64,000 nucleotides of DNA, from NCBI GenBank assembly GCA_014529385.2, contig CM043962.1, positions 52,283,905-52,347,904 on the forward strand, read 5' to 3'. The translations under genes were made by a program, and so were the position numbers. The notes beneath the pieces were generated by a model. That model ran no database searches. It was not told the origin of the DNA and worked only from the letters and a program-made list of their open reading frames with translations. Below, piece by piece: positions 54,134-64,000 of the stretch. This stretch comes from Adiantum capillus-veneris (lineage: Eukaryota; Streptophyta; Polypodiopsida; Polypodiales; Pteridaceae). Position 1 is the stretch's first letter, and the number at the start of each line of letters is the position of its first letter.

Positions 54134-55279
54134 GACTTTAGTATGGCAGACGAGATTCCAGATCCCACTTCCATGAGTGCAGATGCATTCATGGGCTTCG
54201 TTACACGGATGATGCCTGCTCAGATGGCAGAGGCTTCTCAGTACTGGGTAGCCAAAGGCACGGGTACTACGCCTCCGGGCTTCACACCCGAGGGTCCAAC
54301 GCCTAGGGGGGGGACGCCTACGAGGTTCAGGACGCCTATGGGTACGACGCCTTCTTCTCCCATCACGGCCGCTTCGGCACCTAGGGGTGGGGCAGAGGCG
54401 GGTACGTCCTCATCTTCGCAGCACAGGCGCACTCGTCGATCTCGGCGATCGTCAGGTGGAGGTGGAGGTGGTGGTTGCTGTGGAGGAGGGTCCACAGATG
54501 CTTCGACCCCTCCTCGCTCACGACCCCCGTCCTACCCAGGCACACCTCTTTGCACACCTCAGACACCTTGGGGGGCACACGATCCTAGTGCCTCCAAGCT
54601 CTATATTGTACAGGGAGATGGTTCTGTTGACATGGATAGAGTCGGGACTGAGATGCGACAGCGGATTCGCTAGCTCGTGGAGCTGCAGTTTTCGACCAGC
54701 ATTCTGACATCTTGGGATCAACAAGAAAAGGAAAAAGTCACTTACATAGTGGAGACCATCTTAAGAGAGTACCAGCCTGCTCCGGGTTCTTCCATTGTTC
54801 CGGCGCGGTGGATCAAGGGTGTTGCACGGGACACCCTGAAACATCGACGAGATGCAGCTCGGAAGGCTTTCAGGACCGGCTCGCCGAAGCCTTCGGGCAT
54901 CCCACACGAGACGTGGCTGCAGATCAGGGAGGATGAGCGGACAGCGGCCATGCGGTTCAGACAGCAGCGTGAGGCCGCGCAGGTACGACAGATGACTAGT
55001 GGGACATCTCATCTTGGCAGCGGAGGCTTCAACACCTTTCGCTATGAGTTTGTGAGTCTCTAATCCAATCTTAACTATGGCGTTTTTTAAAACGCGATGA
55101 ATCATATATTCTTATTACTTTGATTTTTGTATAAACGCAGAATCTTGCGATGCATCGAGCTCCGACACGCGAGGAGGAGTCAGATGGATATCGCAGAGGT
55201 ATCTATGAAGTACTGAATGATCTTGAAGCTTCATGAGAGCCTGTAGATTGGGAGGCCTTACAGTCTCGCTGATCGCTTG
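54134..55279 (+). pseudogene. Second CACTA gene, Transposase_24/tnpA-like
   Basis: Exon 1 follows an acceptor TTTGTGCAG at 54133, with ATG at 54144 (MADEIPDPTSMSADAFMGFV). A TPRGGTPTRF-type Thr/Pro-rich stretch and Gly/Arg/Ser-rich stretch lead to a TAG at 54671-54673. The same frame goes on with LVELQFSTSILTSWDQQEK and RRDAARKAFRTGSPKPSGIP, then HETWLQIREDER..MRFRQQREAA, like the conserved part of Transposase_24 (PF03004). A donor near 55050 (TTT/GTGAGT) joins an exon at 55141-55279 (NLAMHRAPTREEESDGYRRG) with two further stops. In En/Spm the second protein binds subterminal repeats. Homology to the family is moderate by eye. Confidence 0.6.
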
Positions 55280-55489
55280 AGGTGAGACGTTAATATGTGT
55301 GAGTTGATTTAATTAAGTCAGTATATGTGAAGTAATATCAATACTAATTTTGTGAGTTGTCCTATGTGCAGGTTGCGACGCCTAGTCATTAGTGGACCAG
55401 ATTTCATATATATGCTTTGTGAGACACATACACGCTTATGTGTCTCTTTTTTGTACAAACAGTTAAAGTTCAAACAATTATTGTTTCCC

Positions 55490-55700
55490 TTATGGTTATG
55501 ATTATTGTCATTGTCATTGTATAAACAATTATTGTTTCTCTTTCTGGTTATGCTTATGGTTATTGTTAATTTTGTTTATGGTTATGGTTATCTGCATTAC
55601 GGTTTTGATCAAAGTGGTTATAGCCGGTTATGGTTTTAAGTTATGGTTATGGTTCGTTATGGTTATGGTTATGCTTTTAAGTTATGGTTATGCTTTTCAG
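55490..55700 (+). repeat. GGTTATG/TTATGG-rich minisatellite
   Basis: Many imperfect TTATGG units in the CACTA 3' region. The unit differs from the plant telomere TTTAGGG. Confidence 0.8.
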
Positions 55701-55875
55701 TTGATACGGTTGTCTTTCATTGGCCTTAAATCTCATGTGAGATCCTACATGGATAGCATATAGGAGGCGTATACATGATATGGTTTTTTTTGAAAAGTTT
55801 ACGTAAAAACAAAGGGAACTCTGCCAAAATTTCTGCGCGCGGGAGCATGGTTGATATTTTTATGCTGCTCGCTTT

Positions 55876-55959
55876 CTTGGGCAGAGGGCAGGAAGTCTAG
55901 CTATGGCTGTGTCCATCTTTTAACTGGGCACAGGCCAGGCTACCTGCCCTCTGCCCAAG
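55876..55959. other. 17-bp perfect inverted repeat near the CACTA right end
   Basis: CTTGGGCAGAGGGCAGG (55876-55892) and CCTGCCCTCTGCCCAAG (55943-55959) with a 50-bp loop, just inside the subterminal repeats. Confidence 0.88.
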
Positions 55960-55974
55960 ATTTTTTTTTTCTGC

Positions 55975-56130
55975 TATGGTCGTCGCTATGCGCGTGGCAA
56001 TCTGCGTCGCTATATGCGTGGCAATCTGCGTCTCTATACGCGTCTATACATGTGTCGCAAATAGCGACCGGTTTCACAACGACACGGATAACGACGCGCT
56101 GCGTCGATATCTGCGTCGATAACACCTTTT
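55975..56130. repeat. CACTA subterminal repeats, right
   Basis: Repeated GTCGCTAT.TGCGTGGCAATC, TGCGTCGATATCTGCGTCGA and related motifs, inverted relative to those at 43575-43710. Confidence 0.75.
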
Positions 56131-56145
56131 TTTGTTGTAGTGCTA

Positions 56146-58281
56146 ATCCAAGGAATCTACATGAGCTAAGAAGCTTTATTGGTATGTGTGCATACTATAG
56201 ACGCTTCATAGCAAAATTCTCTCAAATAGCAGGACCATTACATGACTTAACAAAGAAAAATGTTAAGTATTCATGGACTACTAAGGAGCAAAGTGCCTTT
56301 GACAAGCTCAAAGAGAAGCTTATCTCCCAACCAGTTCTTATGCTTCCGGATCTCTCAAAGCCATTGAGGTCCAATGTGATGCTTGTGGTGGATTACCTTG
56401 GAGCAGTCTTGCTTCAAGAAGGGCATGCCATAGCATATGAGAGCCGAAGGCTCAACACAGATGAACGGGTCTTAGGCATTTATGAAAAGAGTTGTTAGCT
56501 GTTCTGCATGCCCTAGACACATGGAAGCACAATCTATTGGGGACTCCATTCATCTTACGAACAGACCATCAAAGTCTCAAGTACTTCATGACGCAAACAA
56601 AGCTTTTCGACAAACAAATGAGGTGGGCAAATTTTCTTTCACAATTTAATTTCCACATTGTTGGTAAGCACAATCAAGTGGCTGATGCACTTTCACGACA
56701 ACCAAAAGTTAATGCTGTGTCAATAGCAACTCACAATGATCTATCTTCTATGATAGATGAGTATGCTACTGACCCTGACTTTAAAGACATAATGTCAGCC
56801 CTTGCTTTGGGGAAGAAAGAGGAACCATTCACCTTACACGATGGTTATCTTCTCCGTGGCAATAGGCTATGTGTTACCCACTCCCTTCGTGAGAAAGTCA
56901 TGTATGAATCCCATGCTCCTCCCTATGCGGGGCATAGAGGCATTCAACCTACTCTTCGAGGAGTAGAGACGTACTTTTATTGGCCTACCATGAAAGTTTC
57001 AAAATGTGTAGTATGCCAAAAGACCAAGTGTGATAGAGGGAAGCAACCTGGATTACTCCAGCCATTGCCAACTCCTAATTCACCATGGGAGAGTATATCC
57101 ATGGATTTTATCTTTGGATTACCAAAATCTATCCATGGGAATACGGGAATATGGACAATAGTCGACAGGTTTAGCAAGCAAGCACACTTTATCCCTATCA
57201 AGAAGACTATTAAGGCACACCAAATGGCAACTCTCTTCGTATCACAGATTTTCAAACACCATGGATTGCCAACATCCATCGTGTCAGATAGAGATCCTAG
57301 AATCACCATTAATTTTTTGAAAGGTCTCTTCGAAAATCTATGTACAAGATTGAATTTCTCTTTGGTCTATCACCCACAAACGGATGGCCAAAGTGAGATA
57401 GCCAATCTTACGATTCTTGATCTACTAAAGACCTATGTTACAGAAGTAGATCAACGCTCACAATGGGAAAAGTACTTACCTCTTGTAGAGTATAAGTATA
57501 ATAATACTATCCACACTTCTACGGGAAAAGCACCTTTTAAAATCATAGAAGGAAGACCTAAAAGTCCCTTGCTACTTAAAGTACATGGGAAGATCTTCGT
57601 TGCCGATGAGTATAGCCGTGACCTACAAACATCTTTTCAAAAGATTAAGGAGGCTATATCCATCTCCCAACTAAGGCAAAAAGCTGTTGCTGACAAGCAC
57701 AGAAGGGCCTTAACATACAAAGAAAATGATTGGGTCTTACTTAAGTTTCCTAAGGCTCGATTGAGGCAAACGACGGGCAAAAATCCTACGGGCCATCAGA
57801 AGTATTATGCTAAACTAGCAAAAAGATACTATGGTCCTTTTCAAATTTTGAAGCCAATCAATGAGGTAGCTTATCAAGTCAAGTTACCTAACCATTGGCT
57901 CATACACAATGCTTTTCATGTGAGCCTACTCAAGCCCTACAAAGGAGAGCCTCCAATCAATGAGGTAGCTTATAAACTCAAGTTACCTAACCATTGGCTC
58001 ATACACAATACTTTTCATGTGAGCCTGCTCAAGCCCTACAAAGGAGAGCCTCCAAATGAACCAATTATTGAAGACCTCCCGAAATCGAAGGTCAAGAAGA
58101 GGTATAACAACCCGAAGCTATCCTTCGGCATGAAGACAAGGTACTACAACATGGTAAGATTATCCGACGGTATCTTATTAAGTTCAAAAATTATCCTTTT
58201 GAAGATGCTAGATGGATGCAAGGAATCCAACTTAAGGATAATATGAACCTTGTCAATGCTTACAATGCTCCATTAGAGTAA
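56146..58281 (+). pseudogene. Gypsy element 3 RT end, RNase H, integrase, chromodomain
   Basis: This continues the frame from 43563: NPRNLHELRSFIGMCAYYRR, then RNase H (LAVLHALDTWKHNLLGTPF, ILRTDHQSLKYFM, HNQVADALSRQP), with a frameshift near 56490. The integrase has the zinc motif (HAPPYAGHRGIQ...CVVCQKTKC) and the core with all three acidic residues: SMDFIFGLPKS, TSIVSDRDPRI and TDGQSEIANLTI. The C-terminal GPY-type part (YYGPFQILKPINEVAYQVKL) is partly duplicated in frame. A chromodomain follows one base out of frame (RYLIKFKNYPFEDARWMQGI, about 58165-58225) up to TAA 58279-58281. Integrase spans about 580 codons with no stop, so this part decayed less than the RT. Confidence 0.92.
57854..58051 (+). 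repeat. In-frame 99-bp tandem duplication in integrase
   Basis: CCAATCAATGAGGTAGCTTA begins at 57854 and 57953. The 33-codon unit (NEVAY.VKLPNHWLIHNAFH, VSLLKPYKGEPP) is doubled without breaking the frame. Confidence 0.95.
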
Positions 58282-58638
58282 CCAAATGTACATGTTTCTT
58301 TTAAATGATCAATGTTTTTGTCTTATAAGACTAATTCTCTCTTTATTGTGCACAAATTTAAGTAGTATGCATACTAAGAATCATGTTTGGGATGACGACG
58401 TCTCTCAAACACCATGTAGAATTTGTCACTCTACTTGGGAGGATGAAATGGACTAAACAGCAGACATGCTTGCGGAAGCTATGTCTCCCAAGCACCAAAT
58501 GGATTAGTCATCCATCTTGGAACGATGTTGTAGAGTAAAAAGGGATCCTCTACCCGCTAAGACAAATTGACTAATGACTATGACTTTATCTCTTTTACCT
58601 CATAATCGAGGACGACTATGATTTCAAGAGAGAGGTAA

Positions 58639-60215
58639 TGTTATTAAATATCTAATATTTAACCAACCCAAATGATTTTCTCATATTAAAATGATAATTT
58701 AATATGGGATAATAAACGGGAACAAGGGTTAGAATATAGACGCGTGCTTACGGATCTATCTCAACACGGGGCCAATGGTAAAGGGGCCCAAATGAGAGAT
58801 GGTCTATCAAAGAGCAAGGTTAACTAATAAAGCTTAAAAGACCTTAGGGTTAGCTTCATTAAAGACCTCCAATGGTTAGTGTTAAAAGTCCTTTTGACCT
58901 TAAGCAAGCTAGGGTTGTGCTTGAGGTGGGAACCTTAAGCAAGCTAGGATGTGCTTGAGGTGGAAACCTGACCTAAACTTAGGCAAGCTAGGGTTGTGCT
59001 TGAGGTGGGAACCCGACCTAAACTTAGGCAAGATAGGGCTATGCTTGAGGTGGGAACTCTACCTAAGGCACTTGTCATGCTTGATGACTAAGGTACTTGA
59101 GATACTTGTCACGTTTAATGAGGAAGTTGCTTGAGAAGCTTCCTATGCATGGGGGGTAAGATGCTTGAGTAAAAAAGAGAACCTACTCACTTAATGAGGA
59201 AGTTGCTTGAGAAACTTCTCATGCATAAAAATCTCAAAGTTAGGAGAATTCTAAAAGAGCACATGGGACACATGTCAGACTCTCACTAAGCTTAACCACA
59301 TGGTGTGCTTGAATGCTATTGGTTGGGCTAAAGAGGGGTCCAATGAGCTTCTACTTCCACCTAACAAATATCTAGATATTTTCAAGCTCTCTCTCTTTAA
59401 GGGGTAAGGAGGACACTTGTCAAAAGACTACCCATGTACTTGACTGCATGCTACATGTGATTGGCCAGGGGGAGAGGGGTCCAATGAGCCTGCAGTATGT
59501 GGAAAAGTCTCCACTCGCCCAAAGCAAGGAGGGGGGGTGCTAGGGGGATATACACCATTACACACACTCATTTGAGACACCATTCTCACTTGGTGAAAGT
59601 TGAGGAACACCACCTCCTTCTCCAAGCTTGTGAAAGTGAAAGCCTACACCAACACTCTTGGCTATGGAATGCAAATCCAACCAAGAGTCATGCTTCAATG
59701 CTGAAGCTTTCCATCTTCTCCATCTCCATTACTATGCTATTATGTATGCTAGCAAGAAGAGTAATGATAAGTGAGGAACTACTTCTTTCTCCTCTCGCCA
59801 CCTTCGAAGGAGTTTGAGGCCTTGGGACTAAGGCTTGGGATAGTTAATGCTTTCTTTAAGTTTATGCTATGCTTGTGATGCATGAAGCTTTCCATCTTCA
59901 TTGCATCACGTAGGTCACAAGTAACACAAAGATTGTATTGTACCAAGTCTCTCTTGATGGGAGAAACTATAATAGAAATGCTTATTGGATGGGGGATCGG
60001 CTCCATATGAATCCGTTCCTCAACTATTGTCATGTTCTCTAAACTCTCTCTCTCTCTTGCAAAAGTATTGTTCATGCCAAGTTAACTAAGTACCATGTTT
60101 ATGTTGCTACCATCAAATAAGTTCACCCGTTATGCTCACAAAGAATCTCTCAAAAGTGCTTCACCAAACTTCCTAATTCCGCTACTCTCAAAGTTCATAG
60201 GCAATTTCCATTACA
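58639..60215 (+). repeat. 3' LTR of gypsy element 3 (1,577 bp)
   Basis: It starts TGTTATTAAATATC after a polypurine tract and ends ATTTCCATTACA, followed by the target copy CCAAT. The first 519 bp match the 5' LTR remnant. No gene is seen in it. Confidence 0.88.
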
Positions 60216-60229
60216 CCAATATCTCATAC

Positions 60230-60245
60230 TGGTATCAGAGCATGG
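60230..60245 (+). other. Primer-binding site of an older LTR element
   Basis: TGGTATCAGAGCATGG, the tRNA-iMet type, lies nine bases after the gypsy 3 target copy. The sequence CCAATATCTCATAC before it is therefore the end of another LTR that gypsy 3 inserted into. Confidence 0.75.
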
Positions 60246-63200
60246 TTACGAACCAAGTTTGGGTCCATGTGTTGTGTGCACAATCACAATTTTCAAGTTA
60301 TTTACAGAACTTGTCGTGGCGGCATACTCACAATCCCCATAGCTTTTTCATTGTGTCCTGATGTTTAACCCCCCTTTCAAAAATGTTCGTGCCCTTAGAA
60401 ATGAGTTATGAGCTACATAAAGGAATGTATTCTATGGACGCCTCAAGATATACCAAGTGTGCTTTTCCTTGTTTTGATTTTGGTAAGAGCTTCTTTCACA
60501 GATCTACATGTCTGACATCCTTTGGAGCTTTTATATAGTGTGTTTTGCACTTTCTTGAGCAAAACAACCTCTATATGTTGAATTTTGCACTCTCTCTCTT
60601 GCATGCACGTGCATGTAAACAAATATGTTGTGAATTTAAGAACTTTCATGTTGAGACTTTTACTTATGCACGTGCGCTTTCTTCACACTCTTGTGATCTA
60701 TTAACTTATAAGCATAAGAATGCTTTCATGCGGCATGCATGTATATGTTCTTCTGTCACTAAGAGTTTTGCAAAGCTACATGCTCATGCACACAATTTGT
60801 TACGTGGAAACTTGAAAGATGCACTGCTTAGATTTGTATGTTGAAGCACGTGTGTTTTAATTTGCACCTGTTTATGTATGCATGGCATGCTCTTTGTGTG
60901 CATGGAAACAATGCTTTCTACACATCTCCATTTGTATGATGCATCCATGCAAAGTTGAAGCAATGAAAGTTTCCTTGTTGCATCGATCAAGCTTTGTGAT
61001 GTTAATGGTAATTACATTTAGTTCGTGATGTTATTGGCCTATCAAGGCATTTGTTTAGTTCTTATGCAAACCACTCAAAACGGTCATAAGGCAATCACAC
61101 AGCGGTTTCCAAGGGGAAGCCCTTCTTAGGCAAGGCATGTTGAGGATCAATTTGGAAATCAAAGAAGCTAGAATTCACAGATCATGGGACTGACAAGGCA
61201 ACAAGTGGCTACAAGCTGAGACACCCGCTCTGACTTCGATGTAAAGACACTAAGACGGGTAACTATGGAAGTATGTTTAACGTTTCTACTCTCAGATTTT
61301 TGTAGAGCTTTCTAAACACAATGATAATGCAAAGGCAAGATCTTTTGCTAGCCTGGATGAAGAGTGTAAGATGTTCGCCATGACCGGCTCTTGGTTGTAC
61401 AAGAAGCAGGCATAGATATCTCTCTAACTACCTCGGAAGTTTGGGTTTGAATTTTGCTAGGGCAACGCTCATAGGCAAGTTTTTCTGAAGTAGATGCAAT
61501 CAGAAACAATCATGATCATTGGCAAGCAAGATTTGATGGGCTTTTAAGGGTACGCTTTGTTCATACAATTATTGTAGGTATTTTTATGCTTCCAATACAA
61601 TATCCTACTCAATAAGGTCGAGGATGATCCACATTCAAGTGAATGCTCAGAGGGGCGACAAGGTTAGACCATTTCAAGCTCTTCTTGTTTTTCTATCTGT
61701 CATCTTTCATTTGAAAAAGATATCCCTATTGTGCAAAGCAAAATGTTTTGATAGCCTTAACGAGAAGCAAAGCTTCTACTCCATGCCAATGTACTACCCA
61801 TTGACATAGGATCAGGGGTGATAGCACACAGGTTTGGTGATTTCGTAATACGAATATAAGCTCAAATTTAACGTTTGCCAATGTCAAATTGTGATGTATC
61901 CATGCTTGTACAAAGTGTGCAAGGCACGTATGGTTTCGGCTCACACTGTTGAGACCATCATTGAAGCAAAGGGCTTAGCACTTTTTATATTATATGCATG
62001 CATGGTGTACGAGTACAGTGGGATTCATTCCACTGAATTATTGTTTACGCTTCTACTGTAACATCAACTACTCTATTCAAGAAGAGTTGAAGCTGGTAGA
62101 TTTGCTTGTGATCATTGTATATGTCTATAAAGGCAAGCACTTTACATCATAAGCTCTATGCATAAGGTGCAACCACTATGAATGGTGCTTTACATGTATA
62201 GCACATAGGCATGGCCTTGCTATCACGGAACTAATTCATGGAATAACATGAATAGATTGAGAGAGCCTCAAAGTAGGTAATCTCTTGTTCAAAACATCAA
62301 AGAAAAACTATTATGACTACATTCTTTTAAGTGCTACGAAACTTTCTCCTTTGTTCATAGAGATATATGATTATTTCAAGATCCAATTGTGAATAAGATT
62401 CCAACTTGAGGGGATCGATCTGTTTCGGGTTTTTTTTTTGGTAATGTACCTTCTAAGTTGTACTTTTCAAGTTTGAATAGTGCACTTGACTACGGTAAGT
62501 GGATGCTATCTTCAACCTCTAGGTATGCATATGATTTGGTTTCATTTCATTTTGCTCTTCAGACACATGACAAGGTCATGTGGGAGCAATGCATTTTGGG
62601 ACATTAATGTATCTGGTACACTATTGTCCCAGATGAATGTATATGCTAGAACGCTTTCATCCATTTTTCTCTTTAGACACATGACACAATCATATAGGAG
62701 TAAAGAATTTTGGGACAATAGTGTACCAGATACATTTCTGCTCTCTGCAGTTATGGACCTACATGATAGCTTCCTTTAGCACATGTTATCACAAGGATAC
62801 GACATGGTCTAGGAACTCATGGAGTCCGGTTTAGCCAGTGTGGAGCAAGAGTTACGAGGGTCCTCTAAATCATGTCGCTTAGTGTTTGCAATTACCTCCA
62901 CACACATGTACATCTTGTACTTGAAGGATGCCATTTTTGCGGACATCCTTATCTGAGACACTTTCCACGTGTGGAGAATATGAGTCTCTAAGATTGACAT
63001 TGGTACGTGTTATTTCAATTATGGGCGCAAAAAAGTCCCTAGCTACTGGTTGGATTCGTTTTTTAAACCATTTTGGGCATGTCGTATGAGGAACAATTTT
63101 AGTGGCCAGAGTTTGTCGTATACCTAGTAAGACTTGTTAAGGTTACAAGTATTGTTAAACAACTTTAGCGGATGGTTGTTTACACATGCAACAATGCTAT

Positions 63201-63540
63201 GTTCTGTTAATGAATATGTTTCATTTGGTACCTTAATGTTATTAATTTTCACATTCTATTTATGGTCCAAATATGTTAGCATGGCTTTCACATAATTGCA
63301 AGGGAAAGTATGTAGTTCTTTTTCTATTGGCTGTGAGCATAACATTAGCCATAAGTAGTGGCAAGTGTGGTCATGAAAATGCAAGTTTGGATCCGTTTTT
63401 GCTAAATGCATGCCCACTAGGTATTATGGCCCTAGTGTTAGCAAAGGCTGATTTGGAGCAGCATGCAAATTCATGAAATTGATAGCTTCTAAAGCATCCA
63501 CATTATATATGTAGTATTTCACCAATCACCACCATCATAG
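60246..63540. other. Interior of a decayed LTR element, no gene recognised
   Basis: Only short frames with frequent stops are present. A pair of related segments (GACACATGACA..GTCATGTGGGAG at about 62570, and GACACATGACA..ATCATATAGGAG at about 62682) is about 110 bp apart. It lies between the primer site and the integrase remnant, so it is where gag, protease and RT would be. Confidence 0.5.
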
Positions 63541-64000
63541 GTCATGGTTTGGTGTGGGTGCTTGTAGATAAGTTGACCAAACTCTGTACAGTTTATTCAA
63601 TCCACTTTTCCAATCTCTAAAGTTAACCAAGTTGGTTGTTCATAACATTGTTGGATTACTCAGCCATGTTGCAAGGAATTGTGATCCTAGTTTACTGTTC
63701 ATTTTGGATGACTATTTGTAAATGGTCGGGAAACACACCTCAATACTGCCAGTATCTAGAGAGACGGATAGGCAGATTACAAGTGTTAATCTTGTGCTAA
63801 AGGATATGCTAAGCACGTATGTTAGCACAAAGTAATCCAATTGGAAAGGTTATCTCTCTAGTTGGAGTTTGCTCACCATGATGCAAAGCATGTTGTGACT
63901 AGGTTTAGTCCCTTCATGTTTAGGTTAGGTTCTCAATCGCGATCACCAGTGATGGTGGGATTGTTTACTGTTGAGTTTTGATAGAAGGTCAAGGACTTAA
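63541..64000 (+). pseudogene. Decayed gypsy integrase at the window end
   Basis: Broken plus-strand frames give WVLVDKLTKLCTVYSIHF (like VVVDRLTKYAHFIPL), then CDPSLLFILDDYL, then SRETDRQITSVNLVLKDMLS (like PETDGQTERVNR.L), and LEFAHHDAKHVVTRFSPFMF (like LVEFAYNNS.H.STGFSPF). Stops interrupt each block. It probably belongs with the primer-binding site at 60230. Confidence 0.75.

Larger units (their letters stand above)
43564..56142 (+). mobile_element. 12.6 kb CACTA (En/Spm-like) transposon
   Basis: The left end CACTACAACA and the right end TGTTGTAGTG are a perfect 10-bp inverted repeat, flanked by the 3-bp duplication CTA (43561-43563 and 56143-56145). Removing the element and one CTA gives ..KVWP/NPRNLHELRSF, restoring the gypsy frame exactly. 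Subterminal repeats occupy about 43575-43710 and 55975-56130. It carries a tnp2 transposase gene broken by a retroelement, and a second gene of the tnpA/Transposase_24 kind. Confidence 0.96.
42193..60215 (+). mobile_element. Gypsy element 3, split by a CACTA element
   Basis: LTRs at 42193-42703 (truncated) and 58639-60215 enclose pol on the plus strand, with target duplication CCAAT. Without the 12,579-bp CACTA insertion and its CTA copy the element is about 5.4 kb. Gag, protease, primer site and the inner part of the 5' LTR are deleted between about 42703 and 42720. The polypurine tract (CAAGAGAGAGG, 58625-58635) precedes the 3' LTR. Confidence 0.92.

Noticed and set aside
55490-55700. Interstitial telomere repeat
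   Set aside because: The unit is TTATGG, not TTTAGGG, and is irregular.
1-64000. CRISPR arrays, bacterial operons, rRNA or tRNA genes
   Set aside because: No spaced identical repeats with unique spacers, no Shine-Dalgarno operons, and no cloverleaf or rRNA cores seen; tRNA-like matches are primer-binding sites only.

Overview
The window looks like a stretch of a large, retrotransposon-rich land-plant nuclear genome. Introns are GT-AG. There is one spliced plant-type PP1 phosphatase gene. Ty1/copia, chromodomain Ty3/gypsy, CACTA and MULE elements are nested in each other, and (CT)n/(GA)n microsatellites are very frequent. I cannot name the species. A fern or another seed-free plant is my guess from TE style and the PP1 sequence; this is inference only.

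Layout. 1-590: broken copia reverse transcriptase. 598-14790: a decayed multi-exon gene of a ParB-like/DNA-methyltransferase-like family. It is split in the middle of an exon by a 10.9 kb MULE-type DNA transposon (2947-13870) with 63-bp terminal inverted repeats and an exact 9-bp target duplication. The MULE holds three genes. On the minus strand is an 11-exon gene whose product joins a ParB/Srx-like segment to a DNA N6/N4-methyltransferase-like fold. On the plus strand are a transposase (zinc-binding cluster, MULE core, SWIM finger) and a small unknown gene. The gene split by the MULE is a paralogue of the MULE's own methyltransferase-like gene. 14800-25000: decayed gypsy integrase and gag, unknown ORFs and microsatellites. 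24420-34690: two related chromodomain gypsy elements on the minus strand. 34880-37480: a copia element with LTRs, a 5-bp TSD, a large internal deletion and a 31-bp inversion. 38795-41210: the PP1 gene, the only clear host gene, with a duplicated 3' end.

42193-60215: a gypsy element (TSD CCAAT) split by a 12.6 kb CACTA element (43564-56142, TSD CTA). An LTR retroelement with a tRNA-Asp primer site and a 1,327-codon gag-protease ORF lies inside the CACTA tnp2 gene. The nest therefore has three levels, and the gypsy element itself sits at the end of an older LTR (PBS at 60230, decayed integrase at 63541-64000).

Most TE genes carry frameshifts or stops, so they are remnants. The most notable system is the MULE with the methyltransferase-like cargo. 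Its role, perhaps DNA modification or escape from silencing, is inference, and its catalytic motif IV looks degenerate.
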